This document shows positions 46,088-54,581 of a stretch of 64,000 bases of DNA, piece after piece. The translations under genes and the position numbers were made by a program. Every line of letters begins with the position of its first letter. Within the stretch, counting starts at the first letter, position 1. The DNA comes from Arthrobacter burdickii (GTDB lineage Bacteria > Actinomycetota > Actinomycetes > Actinomycetales > Micrococcaceae), in NCBI RefSeq assembly GCF_030433645.1, contig NZ_JAROCG010000001.1:1488001-1552000 (forward strand), read 5' to 3'. Under the pieces are notes generated by a model that was not told the DNA's origin, ran no database searches, and saw nothing but the letters and a program-made list of their open reading frames with translations.

Positions 46088-46792
46088 GTGAATCTCCTCG
46101 AGCGGGGCCGGGCCTGGATGCTGGACTACGCCTATGTCGGTTTCTGGCAGGTGCACGGCTTCATCCTCCGGGAGGACCCGGCACGGTATCTCACGCCTGC
46201 GCCGGGCGCGCCCGCCGGCAAGGTTCCCGTGCTGCTGATCCCGGGCATCTACGAGACGTGGCAGTTCATGCGGCCCATCGCCGACCACCTGCACCGGGCC
46301 GGCCATCCGGTCCACGTGGTGCAGAAGCTGGGCTACAACCGCGGCACCGTCGAAGCCATGGCTCTGCTGGCCGCCGGCTACATCGAGGAGCACGACCTCA
46401 CCGATGTCGTCGTCGTCGCGCACAGCAAGGGCGGACTGATCGGCAAGTTCCTCATGACCATGTCGAGCATCGCTCCACGCATCACCCGCCTGGTGGCGAT
46501 CAACACGCCGTTCTCCGGCTCCGTCTACGCCAACTTCTTCCTCCTGCCGAGCATCCGCGCCTTCTCCCCCCGGGACCGGACCCTGCGGGCGCTGCTCGCC
46601 AATCTCGAGATCAATGCGCACATCACCTCGATCTACGGCCGGTTCGACCCGCACATCCCGGGCGGCAGTTTCGTGGAGGGTGCACGCAATATCCAGCTCG
46701 ACACGATGGGCCACTTCCGCCCCATCGCGGACGCGCGTGTGCTGCAGGAGGTCGACCGCGCCATCGAGGCGGGGGAGCGCGACACCGCCTGA
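46088..46792 (+). CDS. Alpha/beta-fold esterase/lipase
   Basis: About 234 aa. VLLIPGIYETWQFMRP is the oxyanion region, VVVAHSKGG the nucleophile elbow (Ser with Lys following), and the acid and His lie near YGRFDPHIP and MGHFRP. Similar to the EstA/lipase-class-like hydrolases of actinobacteria. GTG 46088 is preferred because TACCGT at 46073-46078 would start transcription near it; GTG 46079 is possible. The stop codon is in a 10-bp tandem array. Confidence 0.8.
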   Translation: MNLLERGRAWMLDYAYVGFWQVHGFILREDPARYLTPAPGAPAGKVPVLLIPGIYETWQFMRPIADHLHRAGHPVHVVQKLGYNRGTVEAMALLAAGYIEEHDLTDVVVVAHSKGGLIGKFLMTMSSIAPRITRLVAINTPFSGSVYANFFLLPSIRAFSPRDRTLRALLANLEINAHITSIYGRFDPHIPGGSFVEGARNIQLDTMGHFRPIADARVLQEVDRAIEAGERDTA

Positions 46793-46820
46793 CGCGGCCT
46801 GACGCCGGCCGACGCCCACT
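46781..46820. repeat. 10-bp tandem array spanning the lipase stop codon
   Basis: Four imperfect units of exactly 10 bp beginning GAC (46781, 46791, 46801, 46811), of the type GACGCGGCCT. The TGA stop (46790-46792) straddles the first junction. Confidence 0.75.
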
Positions 46821-46942
46821 GGGGGCATTCCGGAGGCCCACAGGGAGCCTTCCGGGCACATTCCGGCTCGCTGGACGAGGCATCCCGCCCACCGTGATGC
46901 CGCTGCGTTGCGGTCCCAGGGAGACGGGCGCAAGGTAGTCGT

Positions 46943-47437
46943 ATGGGGCAGGATATGGAGGCCCCGGAGGAACCGGGAATTCCGGTCCGGATCACGGACC
47001 TGGGTGCTCCGTGCGCCGAGCCGCCCTGCGGGGGACCGCGTGCCGAGGCCGGCGGGTCGGCGGGGCACCGGCGTCGGGTGCTGGCCGCCGTCGTCGGGCT
47101 CGCGCTTGCAGGAGCTACCTACGTGTCCACAGCCCGCGGGGAGATGTTCCCTCCTCCGCACGATGCACCTCGACCGTCTCCGGCCGTGCCCGAGGTGGGC
47201 GAGCCACTGAGGGTGTGCGACGTCTATCCGGGTGCCTGCCCCTCGCCGCGCGACGATGATCCGGCGGCCTGCAGACCCGTCAGGAGCATCGGTGCTGCTC
47301 GCGACACCTCATTCTCCCGGTCCCCCTCACCGCCCGGGCAGTCCTATCTCCGGGTTGCCGCAGGGGACGGCCCCCCATCGGACGCCGGAACCCGGTACCC
47401 CGAAGCGGCAATCACGGTCTGCGGCCCCCTGGAGTAG
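46943..47437 (+). CDS. Hypothetical single-pass membrane or secreted protein
   Basis: 164 aa, no recognised domain. Residues 43-62 (HRRRVLAAVVGLALAGATYV) look like a basic-flanked membrane anchor or signal segment, followed by a Pro-rich exported region with four Cys. The ATG at 46943 has AAGG about 8 nt upstream; a second ATG lies at 46955. GC-rich composition makes an artefact possible, but there is no competing gene on either strand. Confidence 0.5.
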   Translation: MGQDMEAPEEPGIPVRITDLGAPCAEPPCGGPRAEAGGSAGHRRRVLAAVVGLALAGATYVSTARGEMFPPPHDAPRPSPAVPEVGEPLRVCDVYPGACPSPRDDDPAACRPVRSIGAARDTSFSRSPSPPGQSYLRVAAGDGPPSDAGTRYPEAAITVCGPLE

Positions 47438-47485
47438 CCAGCAGGTCGTTGCTGGTACGAACCAATGCCCGGCTAGACTCTCCCC

Positions 47486-48772
47486 GTGCCCAGACTCCTC
47501 GCCGACATCACCCCGCTGAGGGAGTCCCCGGCATTCCGCCGGCTCTACATCGGAACGGCACTCTCCGCCATCGGTACGCAGCTCACCATCGTTGCCGTGA
47601 GCCTGCAGATCTACGCGCTCACGCAGTCGACCTTCAGCGTCGGGCTGCTCAGCCTCTTCGCCCTGGTGCCGCTCGTCGTCGCGGGCCTCTACGGTGGTGC
47701 GGTCGCGGATGCGCAGGATCGCCGCAGGGTGGCGCTCTTCTCGGGCCTGGCGCTGTGGGGCACCACCATGGCCATCGCGGCCCAGGCCTGGCTCGGTGCC
47801 GACAGCGTCTGGCTGCTGTACATCCTGATCGCCATCCAGTCGGGAGCCGCCGGTATCAACCAGCCCACGCGCAGCTCGATCATCCCGCGCCTCGTCCGCC
47901 CGGCACTGCTGCCCGCGGCGAACGCGCTGAGCATGATCACCTTCGGGCTCGCGTTCACCGTCGGCCCGCTGCTCGCCGGTGTCCTCGTGGCACAGGTGGG
48001 CTACGCCTGGACGTACACGGTCGACGTCGTCACCTTCACGTTCGCGCTGTGGGCCGTCTTCCGCCTCCCGCCCCTGCCACCCGAGGGCCCCACCCGGCGG
48101 GCGGGCCTCGCCACGGTACTCGAGGGCTTCCGCTTCCTCGGCACACGGCCGAACATCCGCATGACCTTCATCCTCGATCTCATCGCCATGATCACCTCCC
48201 AGCCGCGCGCGCTGCTGCCCGCCGTCGGCGCGGTGCTCATCGGCGGGGGCGAGCGGACCGTGGGCATCCTGCTCGCCTCCGCCGCCTTCGGGTCGGTGCT
48301 GGCCGGCCTGTTCTCGGGGCCACTGGGCCGCGTGCACAAGCAGGGCCAGGCCGTCATCTGGTCGATCGTCGGGTGGGGTGCCTCGGTGGCCGGCTTCGGG
48401 CTGGTCGTCGTCCTCGCGACCTCATCCTCCCTGCCGGCACCCGGCGAGGGGGAACTGTCCGTGTGGGTGCTGCCCGCGTCCGCGTGCCTCGTCCTCGCGG
48501 GCGTCGCGGACTCCATCAGCAGCGTCTTCCGCAACACCATCCTGCAGTCGGCGACGCCGGACGCGATGCGCGGACGCCTCCAGGGTGTCTTCATCGTCGT
48601 CGTCGCGGGTGGTCCCCGCCTCGGGGACATGGTGGCCGGTGGGCAGGCGGCGTGGCTGGGGGAGGGGTGGACCGCCGTCGCGGGTGGTCTCTGCTGCGTG
48701 GTGCTGGTGCTCGCCGTGGCCCGCTGGCAGCCGCGCTTCGCCCGGTACGATTCCCGCCGGCCGGAGCCCTGA
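47486..48772 (+). CDS. MFS exporter (EntS-like)
   Basis: 428 aa with 12 transmembrane helices. The opening FRRLYIGTALSAIGTQLTIV and the loop VADAQDRRRVAL resemble enterobactin exporter-type MFS_3 transporters. The substrate is unknown and no siderophore genes are nearby. GTG 47486 is 8 nt after a TAGACT -10 box (47472-47477), consistent with leaderless translation. Confidence 0.88.
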   Translation: MPRLLADITPLRESPAFRRLYIGTALSAIGTQLTIVAVSLQIYALTQSTFSVGLLSLFALVPLVVAGLYGGAVADAQDRRRVALFSGLALWGTTMAIAAQAWLGADSVWLLYILIAIQSGAAGINQPTRSSIIPRLVRPALLPAANALSMITFGLAFTVGPLLAGVLVAQVGYAWTYTVDVVTFTFALWAVFRLPPLPPEGPTRRAGLATVLEGFRFLGTRPNIRMTFILDLIAMITSQPRALLPAVGAVLIGGGERTVGILLASAAFGSVLAGLFSGPLGRVHKQGQAVIWSIVGWGASVAGFGLVVVLATSSSLPAPGEGELSVWVLPASACLVLAGVADSISSVFRNTILQSATPDAMRGRLQGVFIVVVAGGPRLGDMVAGGQAAWLGEGWTAVAGGLCCVVLVLAVARWQPRFARYDSRRPEP

Positions 48773-48887
48773 CCGCTGCTTCTTCCCAGCCGCCGTGCAG
48801 CGCTCCGCCGTACGATGATCGGAACACCCCGCTCCGACCCTCCGTTGTACTGATGGGCCACCGGGCCGCCACATCCAAGGAGTGACA

Positions 48888-49766
48888 GTGCACAACCATT
48901 TCAACGGTGCCAAGACGGCGTTGTTGTTCGGCGCCCTCATGGGCATCTTCCTCGTCTTCGGCGCGGTGATCGCCGGCGCCACGGGCAGTTCGTCCTTCAT
49001 CTGGATTTTCGCCCTCTTCGGCGTCGGGTCGATCGCCTACAGCTACTGGAACAGCGACAGGATCGCCATCCGCAGCATGGCCGCCGTCGAGGTCACCGAG
49101 CAGCAGGCGCCCGCCATGTACCGGATCGTCCGGGAGCTGAGCGCACGCGCCAACAAGCCCATGCCGAGGCTCTACATCTCGCCGACGATGGCCCCGAATG
49201 CCTTCGCGACCGGCCGTAACCCGGAGAACTCCGCCGTGTGCTGCACGCAGGGCATCCTGCAGCTGCTCGACGAGCGCGAACTGCGCGGTGTCCTCGGACA
49301 CGAGCTCATGCACGTCTACAACCGCGACATCCTCACCGGGTCCATCGCGGCCGCCGTCGCAGGTGTCATCACCTCTGTCGCGCAGATGTTCGCCTTCACC
49401 GGCATGATGGGCGGCAACCGGAACCAGGGCGGCAACGCCATCGGCGCGCTGCTCCTCGCCATCCTCGCCCCGCTGGCCGCGGGCCTCGTCCAGACGGCCA
49501 TCGGACGGACCCGCGAGTACGACGCCGACGAGGACGGCGCGGTCCTGACCGACGATCCCCTGGCGCTCGCCTCGGCACTTCGGAAGCTGGAGACCGGCAC
49601 CCAGCGTGCTCCGCTCCCGCAGGACCAGCGCCTCGTGAACACCTCGCACCTCATGATCGCCAACCCGTTCAGGGGCGGGGGCATGGGCCGGCTGTTCGCC
49701 ACCCATCCGCCGATGGGCGAGCGCATCGCGCGCCTCGAGGGCATGGCGGGCCGTCCGCTCCGCTGA
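48888..49766 (+). CDS. htpX: HtpX-like M48 membrane protease
   Basis: 292 aa. Two N-terminal transmembrane segments (10-50), zinc motif HELMH at 138-142, further hydrophobic segments near 150-195, and the third ligand in REYDADEDGA. Ends with the ATHPPMGERIARLE block typical of HtpX. It degrades misfolded membrane proteins. GTG 48888 follows AAGGAG at 5 nt; GTG 48882 overlaps that site and is rejected. Confidence 0.95.
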   Translation: MHNHFNGAKTALLFGALMGIFLVFGAVIAGATGSSSFIWIFALFGVGSIAYSYWNSDRIAIRSMAAVEVTEQQAPAMYRIVRELSARANKPMPRLYISPTMAPNAFATGRNPENSAVCCTQGILQLLDERELRGVLGHELMHVYNRDILTGSIAAAVAGVITSVAQMFAFTGMMGGNRNQGGNAIGALLLAILAPLAAGLVQTAIGRTREYDADEDGAVLTDDPLALASALRKLETGTQRAPLPQDQRLVNTSHLMIANPFRGGGMGRLFATHPPMGERIARLEGMAGRPLR

Positions 49767-49807
49767 CGCCGTCCTCCTTCAGGGAGTCGGGGGCGCCCTG
49801 CCACTCC

Positions 49808-49847
49808 CGTGGCGCCCTTGCTCTCCGTAGAGGGCAGGGGCGCCACG
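49808..49847. terminator. Bidirectional terminator-like hairpin
   Basis: CGTGGCGCCC (49808-49817) pairs perfectly with GGGCGCCACG (49838-49847), with further partial pairing inside. It lies between the convergent htpX and glycosyltransferase genes. Confidence 0.7.
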
Positions 49848-49895
49848 AGGTCTAAGCACCACCGGGCTGCTGAAGGACCGGGATGATGGCTCCGC

Positions 49896-50891
49896 TCAGG
49901 TGACGGTTCTCCACGGCTCGTTCTGGGCCGGTGCACCTTGCGTCGTCCGGAACGTCGCGGCATGGGCGAGTTGTCGTCCCCGGAGATACCCTCCGGTCGT
50001 GCACGCCAGAACCGCGAGGACGGCGCCCGCCCGGCTGAGTCCGGCCGTGTCGTTCCCCGACCCCCAGTCCCGGATCCCGGACAGCACCGCCCGAGGAAGG
50101 ATCCTGCGCACGTACGAGCGCTCCGATCGAAGAGCCCGCTTGTGCCCGACGAGGTGGCTCACCTGCGCCTTGGACAGCCCTTCCGACCAGGCGCGCGACA
50201 GCATGTAGTTCAGCGTCCCCCTGGTCGCGGGCACATGGTGGTTCACCACGGCCGCGGGGTCATAGACGATCCGGGCTCCGGGCAGGGCGAGGCTCGCACG
50301 GATGCAGATTTCCGTCTCCTCACAGCCGAGCGGCTTGACCGCCTGTCGGCCGAGCTCGTGGTTGAAGCCGCCGACGTGCTCCAGCACCTCGCGGCGGAAG
50401 GACATGTTCGCACCGATCAGGTTCCGGACCTCGGTGGCCACGCGGGGCATACCCCGGTGGCTGCATCCGACGATCCAATCGAGTTCCTCGCCGAAGTGAG
50501 CGGGGCGGGCCGTCTCCCACACGGGGTCGACGCGCCCTCCGACGGCGAGTACGTCAGGATCGTCGTAGAAGGCGGCCAGGCGCTCCAGCCAGTCCGGCGC
50601 GGCCTCGGCGTCGTCGTCGAGGAAGGCGATGATCTCCGCGGTGGCGACGCTTGCTCCGGTGTTACGAGCACCGGCGAGTCCCGGTTGGCCACCGCTCTCG
50701 ACCAGCACCACGTCCTGGAAGTCCATGATGAGGCGCTTGTACAGGTCCTCGTTGTGGTCGACGACGAGGATGATCTGTTCCGGGGCGAGCGACTGGACCC
50801 GGACGGAGTCGACGACCTTGGCCAGAAGGCTCAGACGCTTCTCCGTGTATGTGCAGATGACAACGGAAACGGTGGGTATTTCACTGGGCAT
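49896..50891 (-). CDS. Family 2 glycosyltransferase
   Basis: 331 aa GT-A fold. VSVVICTYTEKR opens the domain, AFLDDDAE (Asp92-94) is the metal-binding DxD, and CEETEICIRA holds the ED catalytic region. A C-terminal hydrophobic stretch may contact the membrane. It probably transfers a sugar to a surface glycan or lipid. It overlaps the upstream glycosyltransferase by 11 bp, so they act together. Confidence 0.9.
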   Translation of the reverse strand: MPSEIPTVSVVICTYTEKRLSLLAKVVDSVRVQSLAPEQIILVVDHNEDLYKRLIMDFQDVVLVESGGQPGLAGARNTGASVATAEIIAFLDDDAEAAPDWLERLAAFYDDPDVLAVGGRVDPVWETARPAHFGEELDWIVGCSHRGMPRVATEVRNLIGANMSFRREVLEHVGGFNHELGRQAVKPLGCEETEICIRASLALPGARIVYDPAAVVNHHVPATRGTLNYMLSRAWSEGLSKAQVSHLVGHKRALRSERSYVRRILPRAVLSGIRDWGSGNDTAGLSRAGAVLAVLACTTGGYLRGRQLAHAATFRTTQGAPAQNEPWRTVT

Positions 50892-51759
50892 GGAGCTCTC
50901 CTACCTCATGTGGCACTGCAAGAACGCTTTGCGGATCGGTCGGTGTGCGGGGGAAACGGACACTCGGGTAGCTGTACTTGACGCGCCGGAGGGCTTCCGG
51001 GCGGGCTCCTGCCGTCGGAGCATCCCAGGAGCCGCACTCGCGGGCGAGGGTGCGGAGTACGCGCCATCCGTCGCGGAAGGTCTGGAGGTTCGAGTTCCCG
51101 GATATCCGGTTGAGTTCCAGGCTCGGCACCTCCGCGATACGGAGGCCTGCGCGGGCGGCCCTGACGATCAACTCGGTCTCGATCTCGAATCCGTCCGACT
51201 CGAGTTCGAGGACGTCGAGACACTCTTTGCGCAGTGCGATATAGCCGTAGCAGAGGTCCGAGTAATTGCTGCGCAGTACTACGTTGGCCAATTCCGTGAG
51301 CGCACGATTGCCGACGTCGCGTAGCGGGGTGAGGTCCGCGGAACCGCCCCCGGTGATGTACCGCGACCCCTTGACGAAATCGAAGTCGTGCTGGAGCGGG
51401 GAGATGAACCAGCCGATCTCCTGCGGGTCCATGCTTCCATCGGCGTCGAGCATGACGATGATGTCCCCGGTGCTGGCCGCCAATCCGGCCCGGACGGCGG
51501 TCCCCTTCCCTGCACGGGGTTCGGCGACCACGACGACGTCGGCCCGAAGCGCCCGGGCGATCTCCACGGTGAAATCGACCGAACGGCCATCGACGATGAC
51601 GACCTCGTCCACGTAGGCGGGCATCCGGCGAAGCACCCACGGGAGATTCTTCGCTTCGTTGAGTGTGGGGATGACGACGCTGATCGACGCTCGCGGAGCC
51701 TGCGTGTCCCCGCTCCGAAGCGTACGGGAATCAGGAACGCTAACTGACAAGGATTTCAC
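50881..51759 (-). CDS. Family 2 glycosyltransferase (DPM1-like)
   Basis: 292 aa. VVIPTLNEAKNLPWVL, VDGRSVD and MLDADGSMDP (DxD at 105-107) match dolichol/polyprenol-phosphate sugar transferase-like GT2 enzymes; the usual C-terminal GtrA domain is absent. GTG 51759 has only a weak ribosome site. It leads a two-gene unit with the second GT2, which starts within its last codons. Likely makes a lipid-linked sugar used by a nearby enzyme (inference). Confidence 0.9.
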   Translation of the reverse strand: MKSLSVSVPDSRTLRSGDTQAPRASISVVIPTLNEAKNLPWVLRRMPAYVDEVVIVDGRSVDFTVEIARALRADVVVVAEPRAGKGTAVRAGLAASTGDIIVMLDADGSMDPQEIGWFISPLQHDFDFVKGSRYITGGGSADLTPLRDVGNRALTELANVVLRSNYSDLCYGYIALRKECLDVLELESDGFEIETELIVRAARAGLRIAEVPSLELNRISGNSNLQTFRDGWRVLRTLARECGSWDAPTAGARPEALRRVKYSYPSVRFPRTPTDPQSVLAVPHEVGELHAQ

Positions 51760-51912
51760 CGTCTTACGAGTGGAATGGGCGTGGCGGCCCGCGGCAGCTG
51801 GTTAGAGCCAGGAGGGGTCCCCAACAGACCTGGTCGACGGCGGTTCCTCCGCCCTCGATGCGACCGAAGTCGTCCCGAGAGCCCGTCCTCCGAGCCGGAC
51901 CTCCGAATTCCC

Positions 51913-51950
51913 GGTGAATAAAGGGTGAATTCGAAGATACTGCTTGGTGA
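51913..51950. promoter_or_regulatory. Phased GGTGAA direct repeats
   Basis: GGTGAA occurs at 51913-51918, 51924-51929 and 51945-51950. Spacings of 11 and 21 bp put all three on one DNA face, about 155-190 bp upstream of the glycosyltransferase start. Possible activator sites. Confidence 0.35.
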
Positions 51951-52174
51951 AATTCAGCTTAAACCCCGATCGTTGAGGTGTCGCCGGCCCGTGATACCCG
52001 AATTACCTGCAATCTGATACCCGCGCTATTCGACCGATACTTGGGTTGACGGCCCTTCGGCTAGGTGGCCGGCCCTGCGGTACTCGTGCGCCGCCGATCA
52101 CTACCTGCCGCGGTCCACGGAGCAGGAGACGTGACGGTGGGGTCGATCGTCGCTCCCTGAATGATTGACCGCGG

Positions 52175-52204
52175 CGAGGGCGGCGGCCAGGCGCACCGCC
52201 CTCG
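52175..52204. terminator. Hairpin, probable former yajQ terminator
   Basis: CGAGGGCGG (52175-52183) pairs perfectly with CCGCCCTCG (52196-52204), 12-nt loop. Removing the IS481 element and one target copy would place it about 35 nt after the yajQ stop codon. Confidence 0.6.
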
Positions 52205-52237
52205 AACACTCGATGCCAGTACTGCCCGCTGCCGGAG

Positions 52238-53321
52238 CCTAGCTGTACTGGGCTGGGACGTTGTTGACGCTTGGGGCTTGATAAGAGGAGGACCTCCGGG
52301 CTTAGTGGAGCTGTCTAGTTCCCACACTTCGCGACCGGAGGTCCTCGTGTCCCACGTTAATGCTCGTCTGACGGTGCATGGAAGACAGTTGCTTGTTGAT
52401 CGGGTGGCGGCAGGTCGCCCGGTCGCCCATATCGCTGCCGAGTTGGGCGTGTCCCGCCAGACCGCGTACCGGTGGGTCGGCCGGTACCGGGCCGAAGGAA
52501 CCGCGGGGCTGCGGGACCGTTCGAGCCGACCACGATCATCGCCCAGGCATACCAGCGCCGATCGGGAACAGGAAGTCCTGCAGGCCCGGCAGGCTCTGCG
52601 CTTCGGGCCGTTGCGGATCGCGGCCGCCACGGGTGTCCCGGCACGCGCCGTGACCCGGATCCTGCACCGCCATCAGGTGCCACGTTTCGCGGACTGCGAT
52701 CCGCTCACCGGGACCCCAATTCGTGCGTCGCGGGCGAGCTCGAACCGGTACGAGCGCACCACCCCCGGCGAGCTGGTCCACCTGGACGTCAAGAAACTCG
52801 GACGGATACCGGCCGGTGGTGGCTGGCGGGCGCACGGGCGTTCCGAGCAGGTCAGAGGCCGCGGCATCGGCTACGACTACGTCCACGTCGCCATCGATGA
52901 TCACACCCGGGTCGGGTACGCCGAAGTCCTCCCCGACGAAAAAGGCGCAACCGCCGCGGGGTTCCTCGTCCGCGCCGGCATCTACTTCGCCGAACAAGGC
53001 ATCAACCGTATCGAACGCGTCATCACCGACAACGCCTTCGCCTACCGCAACTCCGCCGCATTCGCCCGGGCCGTGGCGGACCTCGGAGCCGTTCAACGCT
53101 TCATCAAACCCCACTGCCCCTGGACCAACGGCAAAGCCGAACGCTTCAACCGCACACTCCAAACCGAATGGGCCTACCGCCAGGTCTTCACCAGCAGCGC
53201 TCAACGCCAAGCCGCCCTTGCACCCTGGCTCCAGCACTACAACACTGAACGCATCCACACCGGCATCGGAGCCACACCCATCACCCGAGTGTCACCAACC
53301 TGATGGCCCAGTACACCTAGC
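52238..53321 (+). mobile_element. Complete IS481-family insertion sequence with 6-bp target duplication
   Basis: The element is 52244-53315 (1072 bp). Terminal inverted repeats begin TGTACTGGGC on both ends and match in part through 27 bp, including GTTG and TGAC. CCTAGC flanks it directly on both sides (52238-52243 and 53316-53321), a 6-bp duplication of the CTAG-centred kind known for IS481. The right duplicate contains the yajQ stop codon. One intact transposase gene fills it, so it may be active. Confidence 0.96.
52347..53303 (+). CDS. IS481-family transposase
   Basis: 318 aa, intact. An N-terminal helix-turn-helix (HIAAELGVSRQTAYRWVGRY) is followed by the rve integrase core with DDE residues in VAIDDHTRVGY, VITDNAFAY and NGKAERFNRTLQ. 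GTG 52347 is the family-consistent start, though the frame is open to 52161 beyond the left inverted repeat. The stop lies 12 bp from the right end of the element. Confidence 0.95.
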   Translation: MSHVNARLTVHGRQLLVDRVAAGRPVAHIAAELGVSRQTAYRWVGRYRAEGTAGLRDRSSRPRSSPRHTSADREQEVLQARQALRFGPLRIAAATGVPARAVTRILHRHQVPRFADCDPLTGTPIRASRASSNRYERTTPGELVHLDVKKLGRIPAGGGWRAHGRSEQVRGRGIGYDYVHVAIDDHTRVGYAEVLPDEKGATAAGFLVRAGIYFAEQGINRIERVITDNAFAYRNSAAFARAVADLGAVQRFIKPHCPWTNGKAERFNRTLQTEWAYRQVFTSSAQRQAALAPWLQHYNTERIHTGIGATPITRVSPT

Positions 53322-53805
53322 GCATGTTGACGAACTGCAGGTCGGCTTCGTCGAAGTTCTTCAGCAGGGCCATGGTGGCCTGCAGGTCGTCGCGGGACTT
53401 GGAGCTTACGCGCAGCTCGTCACCCTGGATCTGGGACTTGACGCCCTTCGGCCCCTCGTCGCGGATGAGCTTGTTGATCTTCTTGGCGATGTCCTGGGCG
53501 ATGCCCTCCTTGATGGAGGTCTCCAGGCGGAATTCCTTGCCGGACGGGTAGGGCTCGCCGGTATCGAGGGACTTCAGGGAGATGCCGCGCTTGATCATCT
53601 TGGACTGCAGGACATCGAGCACGGCCAGGACGCGCTCCTCCGAGTTGGCCTTCATGAGGATCTTCTCGCCGCTGAAATCCACTTCGGCGCCGACTCCCTT
53701 GAAGTCGTACCGCTGGGCGATCTCCTTCTGCGCCTGATTGAGCGCGTTGGCGACCTCCTGCTTGTCCACTTTGCTTACGACGTCGAACGTGGATTCGCTC
53801 GCCAC
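53317..53805 (-). CDS. yajQ: YajQ family nucleotide-binding protein
   Basis: 162 aa, full length, ending [26 protein letters not shown] opens the protein and YDFKG is the characteristic motif. Members bind c-di-GMP or RNA in other bacteria; the role here is unknown. GTG 53805 follows GAGGAGG. An IS481 copy abuts the gene; the duplicated CCTAGC restores the TAG stop, so the protein is unaltered while its downstream terminator is displaced. Confidence 0.95.
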   Translation of the reverse strand: MASESTFDVVSKVDKQEVANALNQAQKEIAQRYDFKGVGAEVDFSGEKILMKANSEERVLAVLDVLQSKMIKRGISLKSLDTGEPYPSGKEFRLETSIKEGIAQDIAKKINKLIRDEGPKGVKSQIQGDELRVSSKSRDDLQATMALLKNFDEADLQFVNMR

Positions 53806-53964
53806 GGTGCCTCCTCGGGGTGGTTGGGTTTCTTGCATCAAGACTATCCGCAACCCCTGCGCTGGGCGCCGAACGGTTCACAGCTCCGTGCCAGTTCCCG
53901 CCGGGCGTGCGCACACGGTCGGGTGGCACGGTGGAGCCACATGCCGCACCAGAGGAGCCACACG

Positions 53965-54354
53965 ATGTCCACGAACCCACGCCGCCGCTACCGGGTCCGC
54001 CTCCGCAGGGCGGTGGCAGGATCCTTCCTCGCTGCGGCAGCGGCGGCATCTGTGGCCGGCCTTGCCGCAGCACCCGCGCTCGCAGTCCCGCCGGCGGTGG
54101 TCGCCGGCGTGGACTCCTCGGATTTCTCGGACTCCTTCGACTACGAGGCTCGCAACCTGATCCTCGGACTCCGCCCGGGGTCGTCACCGAACGCCGCATC
54201 GACGGTCACCGTGGGCGGAGAGCCCTCCTCGGCGGACCGTCTCGCCGGCGTCCGCGCGGACCTCGACCGGGCGGTGCTGCTGCGGATGGTCACGCCCGAA
54301 CAGGCCGACGGATTTTATGCCCAGATCGAGCGCAGAGTGGCCGCGGGGCTGTAA
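53965..54354 (+). CDS. Small secreted protein of unknown function
   Basis: 129 aa. A basic start (MSTNPRRRYRVRLRR) and an Ala-rich hydrophobic stretch ending ALA-VPP form a clear Sec signal peptide with cleavage near residue 41. The mature part (about 88 aa) has no recognised domain and ends in amphipathic helix-like sequence. ATG 53965 follows GAGGAG; an in-frame ATG 24 nt upstream lacks one. It is just upstream of tRNA-Tyr. Confidence 0.72.
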   Translation: MSTNPRRRYRVRLRRAVAGSFLAAAAAASVAGLAAAPALAVPPAVVAGVDSSDFSDSFDYEARNLILGLRPGSSPNAASTVTVGGEPSSADRLAGVRADLDRAVLLRMVTPEQADGFYAQIERRVAAGL

Positions 54355-54442
54355 CGCTCCGCCCGATTCGTCACTGGAGCGGTTTGTCTGTAAAGTTGTC
54401 TTGCCCGCGCTTGCTGCGGGCGGTCTTCCTACGAAGACGTTC

Positions 54443-54524
54443 GGCAGATTACCCGAGCGGCCAAAGGGGGCTGACTGTAAATCAGCTGGCAACGCCTACG
54501 GGGGTTCGAATCCCTCATCTGCCA
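54443..54524 (+). tRNA. tRNA-Tyr (anticodon GTA)
   Basis: The acceptor stem GGCAGAT/ATCTGCC closes an 82-nt class II tRNA. The anticodon stem GCTGA/TCAGC holds loop CTGTAAA with anticodon GTA at 54477-54479. The T arm contains GTTCGAATCC. A is the discriminator base, followed by CA rather than encoded CCA. Confidence 0.95.
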
Positions 54525-54535
54525 CAGCAAGGAGA

Positions 54536-54573
54536 GGCCGGTACTTCCGCTAGAAACAGCGGAAGTACCGGCC
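54536..54573. terminator. Intrinsic terminator after tRNA-Tyr
   Basis: A perfect 16-bp stem (54536-54551 with 54558-54573) and 6-nt loop are followed by TTTC. It starts 12 nt after the tRNA and also lies just past the end of the convergent acyltransferase remnant. Confidence 0.92.
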
Positions 54574-54581
54574 TTTCGTGG

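Larger units (their letters stand above)
51760..52237. other. Gene-free interval upstream of the glycosyltransferase operon
   Basis: No gene is supported. The part from 51890 to 52030 is visibly more AT-rich than the rest of the window. It contains three direct GGTGAA hexamers (51913, 51924, 51945) spaced 11 and 21 bp, two GAATTC sites, and a hairpin at 52175-52204 that fits the old terminator of yajQ. The interval ends at the IS481 target duplication. Confidence 0.6.

Noticed and set aside
47486-48772. Siderophore system based on the EntS-like exporter
   Set aside because: No siderophore synthesis, uptake or iron-regulator genes adjoin it; MFS_3 exporters have many substrates.
54443-54524. 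Integration site for a genomic island at tRNA-Tyr
   Set aside because: No second copy of the tRNA 3' end and no integrase was found downstream within the window.
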